Source: Hyphomicrobium sp.
Lineage (GTDB): Bacteria > Pseudomonadota > Alphaproteobacteria > Rhizobiales > Hyphomicrobiaceae
Reading direction: 5' to 3'
DNA length: 64,000 bases
Assembly (NCBI GenBank): GCA_030148425.1
Contig: JASBTM010000008.1
Location: 372,001-436,000, forward strand
Each line of letters starts with the position of its first letter. Within the stretch, counting starts at the first letter, position 1. The notes beneath the pieces were generated by a model that worked only from the letters and a program-made list of their open reading frames with translations, was not told where the DNA came from and searched no databases. Positions 44,329 to 53,459 of the stretch are shown piece after piece. Position numbers and translations under genes: made by a program.

Positions 44329-44886
44329 CTAAAAGATGCCTGTAATCAATCGATCGGCTCTCGTTCCCTCACGATACACAGCCCGGACGACCAATGCCGC
44401 CACAATGCCAGTCAGCGCCCCACCCAATACATCACCGGTGTAATGGATACCGATGTATACCCGCGAAAACGCAACCAACACGGCAGCAGCGAGGAAACAA
44501 AGACTAAGCCGACGCATCCCATGCAACAGAAACGTGGCCCCAATGGCAAAGGTCACCGTCGCATGATCGGAGGGGAATGACGGGTCGCCGCTCGGATTGA
44601 CCAACAGATGGGTAATTCCGGCGTCATAAGGCCGGATTCGGTGGACGAAGACGAGAATGATCTGGTTGATCGCAAGGCCAAGGAGGAACGCGAAGCCTGC
44701 TGCCACAAGCACATGCCTGTTATGAGATCTGTCCGGTCGGCGCCACCATTGTGCGGCCACCGCAAGAACCAGCAACGGTACGCCGAAAGCGGAAACCGAG
44801 ATCATCACGTTGTCGAGGACGGAATTCGAACCGGACAGGCTGTTCACGGCGTGGGTCGCCGCGACATCGAATGCGCTAAATTCCAA
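44329..44886 (-). CDS. PAP2 family membrane phosphatase
   Basis: A 185-residue membrane enzyme with the three PAP2 motifs: HRIRPYDA (a variant of K-x6-RP), SGDPSFPSDHATV (PSGH-like with H), and SRVYIGIHYTGDVLGG. About five to six membrane segments. Such enzymes dephosphorylate lipid phosphates or undecaprenyl pyrophosphate. The start is a TTG. No better ATG precedes motif 1 with a full first helix. About 270 bp without a gene separate it from the divergent MFS gene. Confidence 0.85.
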   Translation of the reverse strand: MEFSAFDVAATHAVNSLSGSNSVLDNVMISVSAFGVPLLVLAVAAQWWRRPDRSHNRHVLVAAGFAFLLGLAINQIILVFVHRIRPYDAGITHLLVNPSGDPSFPSDHATVTFAIGATFLLHGMRRLSLCFLAAAVLVAFSRVYIGIHYTGDVLGGALTGIVAALVVRAVYREGTRADRLITGIF

Positions 44887-45153
44887 CTGAGAACCCCATC
44901 ACCCGTTGATGACGCTGGTTAGCCCGGAGAATGCGCCAACTCCGTGTCGCAATTCATAGAGTCTTGTGATGTAACCCTTGCGCTGTCGACTCAGCAGTAC
45001 CGGCAATCAGCCTATTGCCCACGCTGAAGCCGAGGCCCCCCGCGTGACGACATCTTTTCTATTGTGACGCAGGCAACGCTGCTTCCGATTGGGGCGGCCG
45101 CGTGCTTGTTACCGAACCGTGCACGTGCCGCCTTGCTGGATGAGGGCTATTCT

Positions 45154-46368
45154 GTGAGCATCCCAACCTCCCCGCTCTCGCGATTGAGGGACATTCCATC
45201 CGGGGTGTGGGTCCTCGGGTTTGTTTCGATGTTGATGGACATCTCCTCGGAGATGATCCACGCGCTGTTGCCGCTCTATCTTATCACGACGCTTGGAATG
45301 TCGATGCTGGCCGTGGGCATCATCGAAGGCATTGCTGAAGCGACAGCCGCGATTACGAAGGTCTTCTCGGGCGCGCTGTCGGATTGGCTTGGCCGCCGCA
45401 AAGAGCTTGCGGCTCTCGGCTATGGCTTGGCGGCTTTCACCAAACCTGTTTTCCCTCTTGCCCCCGATGTTTCCTGGCTGATTGCAGCGCGGTTCGTCGA
45501 TCGCGTCGGCAAAGGCATTCGCGGCGCGCCCAGAGATGCGCTCGTAGCTGACCTCGCGCCGCCCGAGATTCGTGGCGCGAGCTTCGGCCTCCGTCAGTCG
45601 CTCGATACCGTAGGCGCGTTCCTTGGCCCGTTGCTTGCCATCGTTCTGATGATGATTACGGCCAACAGCTTCACAACGGTATTCTGGGTTGCGGTTTTAC
45701 CGGCCTTCTTGGCCTTCGCGCTCATTGTCTTCGCGGTCCACGAGCCGGATCGTCCCGCAGGTCTGCGCCAAATCAAATCACCGTTGAGCCGCGCTGAGCT
45801 TGCGCATCTCGGAAGAAACTATTGGTGGGTAGTCGGCGTTGCCACCGTTTTCACTTTGGCACGGTTTAGCGAAGCTTTTCTTGTCCTGCGCGCTCAGACC
45901 GTCGGCCTGCCGATTGCACTGGTGCCGGCGGTGTTGGTCCTCATGAATGTGATCTATGCTCTAGCAGCCTATCCCGCTGGCGCATTATCGGATCACATGG
46001 ACCGCCGGACTCTTCTGATTGTAGGGCTCGCGGTCCTTGTCGCGGCCGATGTCGCCCTGGCTGAGGCAACCAGTGTCGCCTGCGTTGCAGTCGGCGTTGC
46101 GCTCTGGGGGCTCCATATGGGTTTGACGCAGGGCTTGCTCGCCACATTGGTCGCCGATACCGCATCGGCGGAGCTGCGCGGCACAGCTTTCGGCATGTTC
46201 AATCTCGTGACCGGCGTTGCATTGCTTGCCGCAAGCGTGATCGCCGGGGAGCTTTGGGACGTAATTGGTGCACAAGGCACGTTCCTCGGAGGCGCCGCAT
46301 TCGCGATCCTCGCGGTCATCGGCGTTGTTGCGGTCCCGTCGGATCGCCTCGGGAGCGGGCCTCCGTAA
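45154..46368 (+). CDS. MFS transporter
   Basis: About 404 residues with 11-12 membrane segments. It includes the loop motif GALSDWLGRRKELAALGYGL and a second-half counterpart, GALSDHMDRRTLLIVGLAV. The conserved FVSMLMDISSEMIHALLPLY start is typical of MFS proteins found beside chromate or metal resistance genes. A downstream rhodanese remnant of the ChrB type fits that. GTG at 45154 is chosen, with GAGGG upstream. A GTG at 45064 would add 30 atypical residues. Confidence 0.82.
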   Translation: MSIPTSPLSRLRDIPSGVWVLGFVSMLMDISSEMIHALLPLYLITTLGMSMLAVGIIEGIAEATAAITKVFSGALSDWLGRRKELAALGYGLAAFTKPVFPLAPDVSWLIAARFVDRVGKGIRGAPRDALVADLAPPEIRGASFGLRQSLDTVGAFLGPLLAIVLMMITANSFTTVFWVAVLPAFLAFALIVFAVHEPDRPAGLRQIKSPLSRAELAHLGRNYWWVVGVATVFTLARFSEAFLVLRAQTVGLPIALVPAVLVLMNVIYALAAYPAGALSDHMDRRTLLIVGLAVLVAADVALAEATSVACVAVGVALWGLHMGLTQGLLATLVADTASAELRGTAFGMFNLVTGVALLAASVIAGELWDVIGAQGTFLGGAAFAILAVIGVVAVPSDRLGSGPP

Positions 46369-46472
46369 GGAGGCGGGTGCGATTCCCAGACCGGGGTTGA
46401 CAGCGGTGGGTGTCCGGCATGAAATAACCATCAAGGGGTCCCGCGACGTCCCCGTGAGGCGACAGCCCAAAG

Positions 46473-46823
46473 ACGTCACCAGCAGAAATCACAGTTCCTC
46501 AACTTGCCCGGCTTATCGGACTGCCCAACAGCCCGCTGCTCATTGACGCGCGCCCGGACGATGCAACCCGCGATCCGCATCTCATCCCTGGCTCCATTCC
46601 CCGGCCCGACCCCAAACCTGACGCGGTGCTCTCGGCCGTCGGCAGGCGCAATGTCGTCGTTATTTGCCAAAACGGCGGTGCGCTGAGTCAAGGCGTTGCC
46701 GCGTGGCTCCGCCAGGAAGGCGTGGCCGCCGAAACGCTGGAGGGCGAATTTTCCGCGTGGCACAAGGCCGGCCAGCCGCTGGTCAACACCAAACACCTTC
46801 CGCCCTGCGATGCCTCCAGTGGC
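46473..46823 (+). pseudogene. Rhodanese domain remnant of ChrB-associated type
   Basis: In frame from 46473 the translation reads TSPAEITVPQLARLIGLPNS, LLIDARPDDATRDPHLIPGS, then VVVICQNGGALSQGVAAWLR with the rhodanese active-site cysteine. ACG stands where ATG would be expected, and no good start follows. Homology ends near VNTKHLPPCDASSG, at the 3' end of the convergent DoxX-like gene. Relatives continue into a chromate-resistance ChrB domain that is missing here. Confidence 0.55.
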
Positions 46824-46828
46824 GACGG

Positions 46829-47188
46829 TCATGCCGAGCTGGGGAACCGCTTCCGCCAGGCGATCCAGCCGACGGCTATTGATAGGGTCGCCACGATAAG
46901 CGGCGGCAGCCCATGCCCGTATTCACCGTGGAGGGTGACAGTCGCGAGCGCCGCCAACATCACGATGCAGCCGAGCACCGCACCCCACAGTCGCGTCCGT
47001 TCCTGCGCTAGCAGAACGGCGGTCGTAAGTTCCAACGATCCGGTCACGAAATGGAACCAGTGCGGGTATCCCCACCGCAGATATTCCTCGTAAATAGACC
47101 CAGGGGTGAAGATGTTGCTGAGCGATCCCACGACGAAGAAAGCTGCAAGTGCCAAGGCCGAGACTTGGCTCCAGGAAATCTTTGACAT
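46829..47188 (-). CDS. DoxX-like membrane protein
   Basis: A 119-residue protein with four membrane segments, starting MSKISWSQVSALALAAFFVV, with YLRWGYPHWFHFVTGSLELT characteristic of DoxX-like (DUF4345-related) proteins. The function of these is poorly known, and some are quinone-linked. AGG-rich sequence precedes the ATG at 47188. It ends where the rhodanese remnant breaks off and lies 144 bp downstream of the NmrA-like gene, so both probably belong to the HxlR-controlled group. Confidence 0.78.
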   Translation of the reverse strand: MSKISWSQVSALALAAFFVVGSLSNIFTPGSIYEEYLRWGYPHWFHFVTGSLELTTAVLLAQERTRLWGAVLGCIVMLAALATVTLHGEYGHGLPPLIVATLSIAVGWIAWRKRFPSSA

Positions 47189-47332
47189 TTGTCCCAACCT
47201 TTTCTGATGGCGCACCGCGGAGGATCTGTGTGGTCGCGCCAAGAGACGGCCAGCCGCGACGCATTCATTCGAAAGGAGATGCGAATTTCCGGAGCGATTT
47301 CGAAAGTCGCACCTCATCGCTGATCCGCGTAC

Positions 47333-48205
47333 CTACGCCGTGGCGGCCTTCTGCGCCGCCGCGAAGACATCGCGGGGAAGCGTTGTGCTGGCGACGTGCT
47401 CCGTGCCAGCGACGCCGAGGTCCATCCAGCCCGCGTTGACGGCGTCGAACATCGCTTCAGCCGGTCCGGTTTGGCCCTTCGGGATGCCGACCTGCTCGAA
47501 CGCTGCCGGCCACTCGGCCCGCGGGACAGCGAAAGCCTTGACTTCGCGCTGCATGACATCGCCCAGTTGCGCCGCGACTTCATCCGCGCTGACCATCGAA
47601 CCAAGTTCGATGATGCGATGCCCCGACCACGCCGGTCCGGTCAGCAGCTTCGCCACCTCGGCACCGATGTCGTTCGTCGCGACCATCGTCGATTTCCGGC
47701 TGGTCGGATCGTAGTAAACTGGGAGCGTGCCGCCCTGGGCGACGTGCAGTCCGTAAAGGAAGTTCTCGAAGAACCCGCCAGCGCGCACGACAGCGACCGG
47801 CGACGCCAAGTCGCGAAAGCCTTGCTCCAGCAGCGACAGGGCGGTGATCATTCCCAGCCCGCTGGTTCGGTTCGCCCCCATCGACGAGAGCGCGACCACA
47901 CGTGGCGGCGCGGCCTTGGTCAGCACCTCGACATAGTTCGCGATGACGCCCTTGGCTTCTTTGAAATCCGGCGAGGGAGCCCAGACTGCCGGCAGCATGA
48001 CGAACGCGCCGTCGACGCCTTCGAGCGCCCGCTCGATCGCTGCCGGGTCATTCCAGTCACCGTCGATGAGTTCGACGCCCTGGTCCGCCCAGCTTGCGGC
48101 CTTCGCGCGGTCGCGGACCAGCGCGCGTACCTTCTTACCGTGGGCCAACAGATGCGTGGCCGTTGCGCCGCCGACTTTTCCCGTAACGCCCATAACTAGA
48201 AACAT
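47333..48205 (-). CDS. NmrA-type NAD(P)-binding reductase
   Basis: A 290-residue atypical short-chain dehydrogenase. The N-terminal Rossmann loop is MGVTGKVGGATATHLL, followed by VRALVRD and GDWNDPAAIERALEGVDG. It resembles NmrA/YwnB/QOR2-like proteins that sense or reduce with NADP(H). The ATG at 48205 is chosen because GGAG lies 7 nt upstream. Another ATG is 6 bp earlier. It is divergent from an HxlR regulator, a very common pairing in which the regulator controls the reductase. Confidence 0.85.
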   Translation of the reverse strand: MFLVMGVTGKVGGATATHLLAHGKKVRALVRDRAKAASWADQGVELIDGDWNDPAAIERALEGVDGAFVMLPAVWAPSPDFKEAKGVIANYVEVLTKAAPPRVVALSSMGANRTSGLGMITALSLLEQGFRDLASPVAVVRAGGFFENFLYGLHVAQGGTLPVYYDPTSRKSTMVATNDIGAEVAKLLTGPAWSGHRIIELGSMVSADEVAAQLGDVMQREVKAFAVPRAEWPAAFEQVGIPKGQTGPAEAMFDAVNAGWMDLGVAGTEHVASTTLPRDVFAAAQKAATA

Positions 48206-48244
48206 GCGCATTCTCCCGGTGCCAAATGGTCTATAATCTAGGGT

Positions 48245-48263
48245 AGGTCTCATATAAAGACCT
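48245..48263. promoter_or_regulatory. Likely HxlR operator
   Basis: AGGTCT (48245-48250) and AGACCT (48258-48263) form an inverted repeat with a 7-bp spacer in the divergent promoter region. Additional GGTCTA and CAGACC half-sites flank it. Confidence 0.5.
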
Positions 48264-48321
48264 CAGACCTGCACCGTAAGGAGGCAGTTTTTTGTAACTA
48301 GGAGAGGAAAAGGGAACCCGC

Positions 48322-48747
48322 ATGAGCGACGCATTAAGCGCGATCAAGCGATTCAGCCGATATCAATCGGACGACGCCCAGTCAGGAGAACCCGTACATT
48401 GCCCGGTGCGCGACGTGCTCGACCGCATCGGCGATAAATGGAGCATCCTCATGATTATGACCCTCGCGACGCGACCGCAGCGCTTCAGCGAGCTTCACCG
48501 AGCCATCCGCGACATCTCCAAGCGTATGCTCACCCAGACGCTGCGCGACTTGGAGCGCGACGGACTTATCACCCGCCATGTCTTTCCGACCAAGCCGCCA
48601 AGCGTTGAATATTGCCTTTCTCCGCTAGGCCACTCCCTGCTGGAGCCTATGGCGAGTCTCATCGATTGGGCCGACCGTCGCCATTCCGATATCCATGCCG
48701 CGCGCGTCCGCTTTGACGGAGCACCCTGTGATGTTCCGCACTCGTGA
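48322..48747 (+). CDS. HxlR family transcriptional regulator
   Basis: A 141-residue winged-helix regulator with the HxlR pattern [57 protein letters not shown] and [15 protein letters not shown]. The N-terminal cysteine in the CPV motif is the usual redox or aldehyde-sensing residue. It probably controls itself and the divergent NmrA-like reductase. Confidence 0.9.
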   Translation: MSDALSAIKRFSRYQSDDAQSGEPVHCPVRDVLDRIGDKWSILMIMTLATRPQRFSELHRAIRDISKRMLTQTLRDLERDGLITRHVFPTKPPSVEYCLSPLGHSLLEPMASLIDWADRRHSDIHAARVRFDGAPCDVPHS

Positions 48748-48947
48748 TGTGAAACAGAAGTTCGCAGCATCGCATGTGTGAGGTCTGGCGGCGTCTTTCG
48801 GATGCATGTCGGCCCACAGCGGAAAAACTCGCTTTGCCCGCTTGCTATTAAATACCAAATAAGCATCCCAGCGACTGAACGAAGCGACTCACGCAACGAA
48901 GTGCGTCGGCTTTCTCGGCAAAGCGGATTATGGGCGCAGACATTCTC

Positions 48948-49223
48948 TTAGCCATCCCGGCGCAACCCCACTCCCAATCGTCGCCCAGGACGAAGGTTAT
49001 TTTTGTCCGCCTGCCTACCGTACCGAGCGAGGATGGCTTGTGATCGATGGCCGGTCACACTCGCTATCTTCAGTGTCGAGGCGCCAGCCTCCGCCGCGCT
49101 AGTTGCAAACTCGTGGCGCAGAGAGTGCGCAGCGTAGCGCCCGGCCTCTTCGAGCGCGAGCCTTTCCGGCACGCCACTTCTGACAAAGTGCTCCGCTATG
49201 CGAGTCTTGACGATGCGCGCCAC
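48948..49223 (-). pseudogene. C-terminal fragment of a tyrosine recombinase
   Basis: A 91-residue frame whose middle reads AHSLRHEFATSAAEAGAS, SVTGHRSQAILARYGRQAD. These are the H-x-x-R, G-H-R and tyrosine motifs of phage/transposon integrases. The N-terminal arm-binding and core domains and the first catalytic arginine are missing. It marks an old mobile-element edge inside the larger island. The 200 bp before it (48748-48947) contain no supported gene. Confidence 0.7.
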
Positions 49224-49260
49224 GTAGTCAGATGATAAACGGCATAGGCGTCAGATCACG

Positions 49261-49386
49261 GTGATGCAAGCACTCGCCAGCTTAACAATCGTCGAACTGT
49301 CGGAAGCAGCTGGGGTTACCGAGCACACCATTCGAAGGATCGAGGCAGCCGAGACGATCGTCGATCGCCCGCAGACCTGGCGATAA
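49261..49386 (+). CDS. Truncated XRE-like helix-turn-helix protein
   Basis: A 41-residue frame (ATG directly after GTG) containing LTIVELSEAAGVTEHTIRRI EA, the first two helices of an XRE-type HTH. It stops soon after, so it is probably a remnant. It lies beside the recombinase fragment. Confidence 0.4.
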   Translation: MMQALASLTIVELSEAAGVTEHTIRRIEAAETIVDRPQTWR

Positions 49387-49428
49387 TTTTTGGGATTCCT
49401 TCAGACGGTGAACTACGTCAACCAGTAG

Positions 49429-50175
49429 TCACCGCGCCATCAGCGCGAACACGCCCCAGCCCAGGTATTCACGCGTGTACATGGCGTAGCGTTTAGGTTC
49501 CGCGCTCAATTTTGCCCGAACGTCTTTCGCCAAGTCGTCATCTGGATTTTCTTCCAGCCATCGACGCATAGTAAGCCACTTGGCGGCTTCATACCTATCC
49601 CAACCGTCCTGATTTGCCAGAACCATTTCGACAACATCATACCCCAAGTTTCCGAAAGACTCGATAAGATCGGGAAGCATCAGGAAATCGGAGATCGAAC
49701 CGGCAAGGCACCCCTTGGCAACGTCTTCAGTGGGCGGCAACCGCAGCCAATAGGGCTCGCCGATGAGAACAATCCCTCCGGCGCGGAGGCTCCCCACCAG
49801 TAGCTCGATGGTGCCGGCGACTCCCCCACCGATCCACGTGGCGCCGACACAAGCTGCTACACCGACCCTTTCCTCGGCCACATAGCCAGCAGCGTCATCG
49901 TGGATGAACTTCACCCGATCGGCGACCCCGAGTTCTTCAGCGCGCAGCTTCGCCTGCTCGGTGAACAACTGGCTCATGTCAATACCAGTGCCGCTGATCC
50001 CATAATCGCGTGCCCAGGTGCACAGCATCTCGCCCGAACCGCTGCCAAGGTCCAGCACACGGGTCTCTGGCTCCAGCCGCAGCGCCACGCCGAGAGTGGA
50101 AAGCTTTTCGGGTGTGAACGGGTTATGGATGCGGTGAGCGCTTTCGGTGACGTTGAATATCCGGGGGATGTCCAC
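49429..50175 (-). CDS. Class I SAM-dependent methyltransferase
   Basis: A 248-residue enzyme. Motif I is VLDLGSGSGEMLCTWARDYG, followed by GTGIDMSQLFTEQAK and the catalytic-face segment ACVGATWIGGG with LRAGGIVLIGEPYW. It begins with GTG. It resembles small-molecule methyltransferases found in mobile regions. The substrate is unknown. Confidence 0.82.
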   Translation of the reverse strand: MDIPRIFNVTESAHRIHNPFTPEKLSTLGVALRLEPETRVLDLGSGSGEMLCTWARDYGISGTGIDMSQLFTEQAKLRAEELGVADRVKFIHDDAAGYVAEERVGVAACVGATWIGGGVAGTIELLVGSLRAGGIVLIGEPYWLRLPPTEDVAKGCLAGSISDFLMLPDLIESFGNLGYDVVEMVLANQDGWDRYEAAKWLTMRRWLEENPDDDLAKDVRAKLSAEPKRYAMYTREYLGWGVFALMAR

Positions 50176-50601
50176 TGCAGAAACGCCTTCGCGGTATTAT
50201 TGGCTCGAAAGGACGCCGGTCTGTTTCGACTGATCGTCCGAAGCCTAGATCGAAACACCGTCTACATCGGAGAAGCTGTAAATCCCAAACGCTGTTTCGG
50301 CAACTATCGGCTGCCGGGTCGCTTCAGTCCTGGCGCGTATCGCCCGAAGCTTGTCACCATGAAGAAGCCCATCGTTCAGGGCGCCAAACGCCAGAGGCTC
50401 GCTGACCTTCGAGAAAGCGGGGCGTCGCCTACATTGACTACAAAGCGGGAGCGATCCGATCAATGAACATTTCAGACGCGGAACACAGCGGGATGAAAAT
50501 AGACCACCCCGAGATGAAGCACGATCACATGCACTAGAGATCGCACAAAGAAGGCATTTAGGGCGATTGACGCTCAGGGTGGCCGGTCGTACGATTTTTC
50601 A
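50176..50601. other. Region between methyltransferase and DUF2946 genes
   Basis: No full gene is recognised in these 426 bp. A short Met/His-rich frame at 50463-50537 is described separately. The remaining open stretches are overlaps or unassigned. Confidence 0.5.
50463..50537 (+). CDS. Met/His-rich short peptide or gene end, possibly metal-binding
   Basis: The frame reads MNISDAEHSG, then MKIDHPEMKHDHMH, and stops. Ten of its 24 residues are Met or His. It is open upstream without a start, so it may be the tail of a lost copper-binding protein. It sits 64 bp before the DUF2946 and copper-type TonB receptor genes. Confidence 0.35.
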   Translation: MNISDAEHSGMKIDHPEMKHDHMH

Positions 50602-50982
50602 ATGGGGTGGAATATTTGGGCAGCGAGACATTCAAGGATCTCGGCGGCGTTTGCGCTGCTGAGCGTCGCATTTTACGCGTCGCTCCTCCCCAATCACCTA
50701 GTCTCCGAACTCAATCATTTTTTGTTCGCAGCAGACTACGGAACCTTTGCCGACGTCATTTGCAAGAGCGGCAAGTCTTCCGATCCAGTCTCCCCTGGCA
50801 AAGCCCCAAGCTGTCCGTTTTGTAAAGGCCTCGCAGCTTTCCAGCTCGCCTTGACGGAGGATCAGCCGGCCATAGAGCCATTGATGTTGACTGGCCAAAA
50901 GATCGATCCAAGCGAAGCCGCTCTGCTGGCGATCGTTTTCCTAATAACAGCCAGAAGCCGAGGCCCCCCGCGGCTCGACTGA
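50602..50982 (+). CDS. DUF2946 family protein
   Basis: A 126-residue protein with an N-terminal signal-like membrane segment, a CPFCKGLAAFQLAL motif, a C-terminal hydrophobic stretch and the ending SRGPP. DUF2946 proteins are small periplasmic/membrane proteins commonly next to copper-related TonB receptors. The C-x-x-C pair and context suggest a role in copper handling. The receptor gene follows 98 bp later on the same strand. Confidence 0.8.
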   Translation: MGWNIWAARHSRISAAFALLSVAFYASLLPNHLVSELNHFLFAADYGTFADVICKSGKSSDPVSPGKAPSCPFCKGLAAFQLALTEDQPAIEPLMLTGQKIDPSEAALLAIVFLITARSRGPPRLD

Positions 50983-51080
50983 TGACGGTAAGGATCGCCA
51001 ATGTGTAAAGGCGATCCGGCACATCTCTTTCAGATCATCATCAAAGAACTGACCAGCAGCGTTCCGACACACTCGGAGCG

Positions 51081-53459
51081 ATGAAGCGCGGTCATTTGGG
51101 GAAATGCATTATGTTTCGTAACCAGCGAAGGCAGCTGCTCGGTGCAGCCGCCATGACTGTTATTGCGTTGGGCCAGCAGAACAGGGACGCAAAGGCGCAG
51201 GAGAATCCGAACGCGCCGAATTCGATGCCACCAGTTCTCGTGGATCAAGGAAACACAAACAACTCATCGAAGAAGGCGATCAGAAAAAAGATTCAATCTT
51301 CGGGCGGTCAAAACACCAGCACCGTTAGTGAACAATCGGCTTCGGAACCGTCAAGCCCGCTCGATACGCCTGACGGCGCAGAGGTTGGCAGCGGAGTAGG
51401 ATCGAAGGGTTTGGCGGTGCCCCTCACAACCACCCGTCTTTCACGTCAAGCCATCCAGTCACAATTGCCCGTCTCCAGCGACACAGCTCAACTTTTGACG
51501 TCAGTGCCCGGTGTCAGCCTTTTCACGTCCGGAGGAATTTCGAGCCTGCCCGCGATAAACGGGCTAAACGGCGACCGGGTGAAGGTTCTCGTAAACGGTA
51601 TGGTGATCTCGCCAGCATGCACCAATCAAATGAACCCGCCGCTCTCCTATATCGATCCGTCTCAGATCGCCACGGCGGACGTGATCGCGGGCGTTACGCC
51701 GGTCAGCAAAGGCGGCGATAGTCTCGGCGGAACAATCACGGTCGAATCGTTGCCGTCACAGTTTTCCGACGCGGGCGACGGCGTGCGCACATTAGGCAGC
51801 ATTTCCGCGTTCTACCGCAGCAACGACGACGGCATGGCCACGTCAGCTCACGCGGAGGCTGCAACAAGGAACGTGAGCCTCGGCTACACGGGCTCGTGGG
51901 CGAAAGCCGACGATTATTCGCGTGGAGATGACGGTCCCATCGTTCGATCGACACTCTATCAGGCGTACAATCATGCCTTGACGTTGGGAATGAAGAACGG
52001 TGCCGACCTCTTCACCTTCCAAGGTGTCTATGTCTCTGTCCCCTACCAGGGGTACGTCAACCAGCGCATGGATATGGTGGATAACGATGCGTGGCTTTTT
52101 AATACTCGCTACCTGACACACTTCAACTGGGGAACCCTCGACTTCCGCGCCTTCTACCATCAGACGAAGCACCGGATGGATATGCTGGAGGACAAGTCCG
52201 GCGCCATGCCCATGAGCGTTGACGGCACGGATGCAGGTTATTCGGTCAAAGCCGAAATCCCACTGACGACCGTCGACATTTTGCGGATCGGCAATGAGTT
52301 CCACCGGGAAACACTCAATGATTGGTGGCCTCCGGTCGCAGGTATGGAGCCGATGATGGGGCCGGACACGTTTGTCGATATCAATCACGGCACCCGACAG
52401 CGCCTCGGAACCTTTGTCGAGTGGGAACACCGCTGGGACCGCGCATGGAGCACGCTCATCGGGGTCCGCAACGACATGGTGTGGATGGATACCGGCGACG
52501 TGACTGGATACAGCTCGATGTACGCAGCTGATGCGACTGCATTCAATGCGCGGAACCATGCGCGCACCGACGCCAACTTCGACGTGACTGCGCTCGCGCG
52601 TTACGAGCCATCGGCGAGCGAAACATATGAAATCGGTTATGCCCGAAAAACACGATCACCCAATCTTTATGAGCGTTACGCTTGGAGTACGGGTGCCATG
52701 GCAACCGATATGATCGGCTGGTACGGCGATGCCAATGGCTACGTCGGCAACCTCGATCTGAAGCCCGAGGTCGGCAACACCGTGAGCTTCACTGCGGGCT
52801 GGCATGATCGCGCGCGCCGCTCGTGGGAGATCAAGGTCACGCCCTATTACACCTATGTGCAAAACTATATCGATGCCAATTTCCTGAAGTCGCAGTCGAG
52901 TATGGGCGGCGGCATGGACATGGGCGGAATGGGCATGATGGACATGGCGTCCACTGAGTTCGTGACGCTTCAGTTCGCCAATCATGCCGCGCAGCTTTAT
53001 GGCGTAAATGTTTCGGGAAATCTCAACTTGTGGGAAAGCCCCGTATACGGCCAATTTGGCCTCTTAGGCATCATCGGTTACGTCAATGGCGAGAACCTCG
53101 ACACGGGTGACACGCTTTATCACATGATGCCGCTCAACGCGCAGCTGACGCTGAACCATCGGCTTGGCAACTGGTCGAATGCCGCGCAGCTTAAGCTTGT
53201 CAACGCTAAGGACGATGTCAATGCACTTCGTCACGAACCGACGACGCCCGGCTATGCGCTCATTGATTTGCGCTCCAGCTATCAATGGCAAAACATTCGG
53301 TTCGACGTCGGCATCGAGAACGTCTTCGACAAGCTCTATTACCCGCCCCTCGGCGGCGTCGATTGGGCAGACTACGCGGCTGCGGGACAGAGCGGTCTAA
53401 TCTCGCCGGTGCCGGGACAAGGTCGTTCGTTCAATGCGGGAGTAACTGTGAGTTTCTAA
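51081..53459 (+). CDS. TonB-dependent receptor, copper (OprC-like) type
   Basis: A 792-residue outer-membrane receptor. After a signal-like segment and a low-complexity N-terminal stretch comes the plug domain (TSVPGVSLFTSGGISSLPAI, VLVNGMVI, GGDSLGGTITVESLPSQ). A 22-strand-type barrel ends at GRSFNAGVTVSF with the terminal aromatic residue. A Met-rich loop, MGGGMDMGGMGMMDMAS, and further Met clusters resemble the copper receptor OprC/NosA. With DUF2946 upstream, copper uptake is the likely role. A second ATG at 51111 is possible. Confidence 0.82.
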   Translation: MKRGHLGKCIMFRNQRRQLLGAAAMTVIALGQQNRDAKAQENPNAPNSMPPVLVDQGNTNNSSKKAIRKKIQSSGGQNTSTVSEQSASEPSSPLDTPDGAEVGSGVGSKGLAVPLTTTRLSRQAIQSQLPVSSDTAQLLTSVPGVSLFTSGGISSLPAINGLNGDRVKVLVNGMVISPACTNQMNPPLSYIDPSQIATADVIAGVTPVSKGGDSLGGTITVESLPSQFSDAGDGVRTLGSISAFYRSNDDGMATSAHAEAATRNVSLGYTGSWAKADDYSRGDDGPIVRSTLYQAYNHALTLGMKNGADLFTFQGVYVSVPYQGYVNQRMDMVDNDAWLFNTRYLTHFNWGTLDFRAFYHQTKHRMDMLEDKSGAMPMSVDGTDAGYSVKAEIPLTTVDILRIGNEFHRETLNDWWPPVAGMEPMMGPDTFVDINHGTRQRLGTFVEWEHRWDRAWSTLIGVRNDMVWMDTGDVTGYSSMYAADATAFNARNHARTDANFDVTALARYEPSASETYEIGYARKTRSPNLYERYAWSTGAMATDMIGWYGDANGYVGNLDLKPEVGNTVSFTAGWHDRARRSWEIKVTPYYTYVQNYIDANFLKSQSSMGGGMDMGGMGMMDMASTEFVTLQFANHAAQLYGVNVSGNLNLWESPVYGQFGLLGIIGYVNGENLDTGDTLYHMMPLNAQLTLNHRLGNWSNAAQLKLVNAKDDVNALRHEPTTPGYALIDLRSSYQWQNIRFDVGIENVFDKLYYPPLGGVDWADYAAAGQSGLISPVPGQGRSFNAGVTVSF

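Noticed and set aside
49900..50466. 188-codon plus-strand frame overlapping the methyltransferase gene
   Set aside because: The first two thirds are antisense to the methyltransferase. The remainder has no known features.
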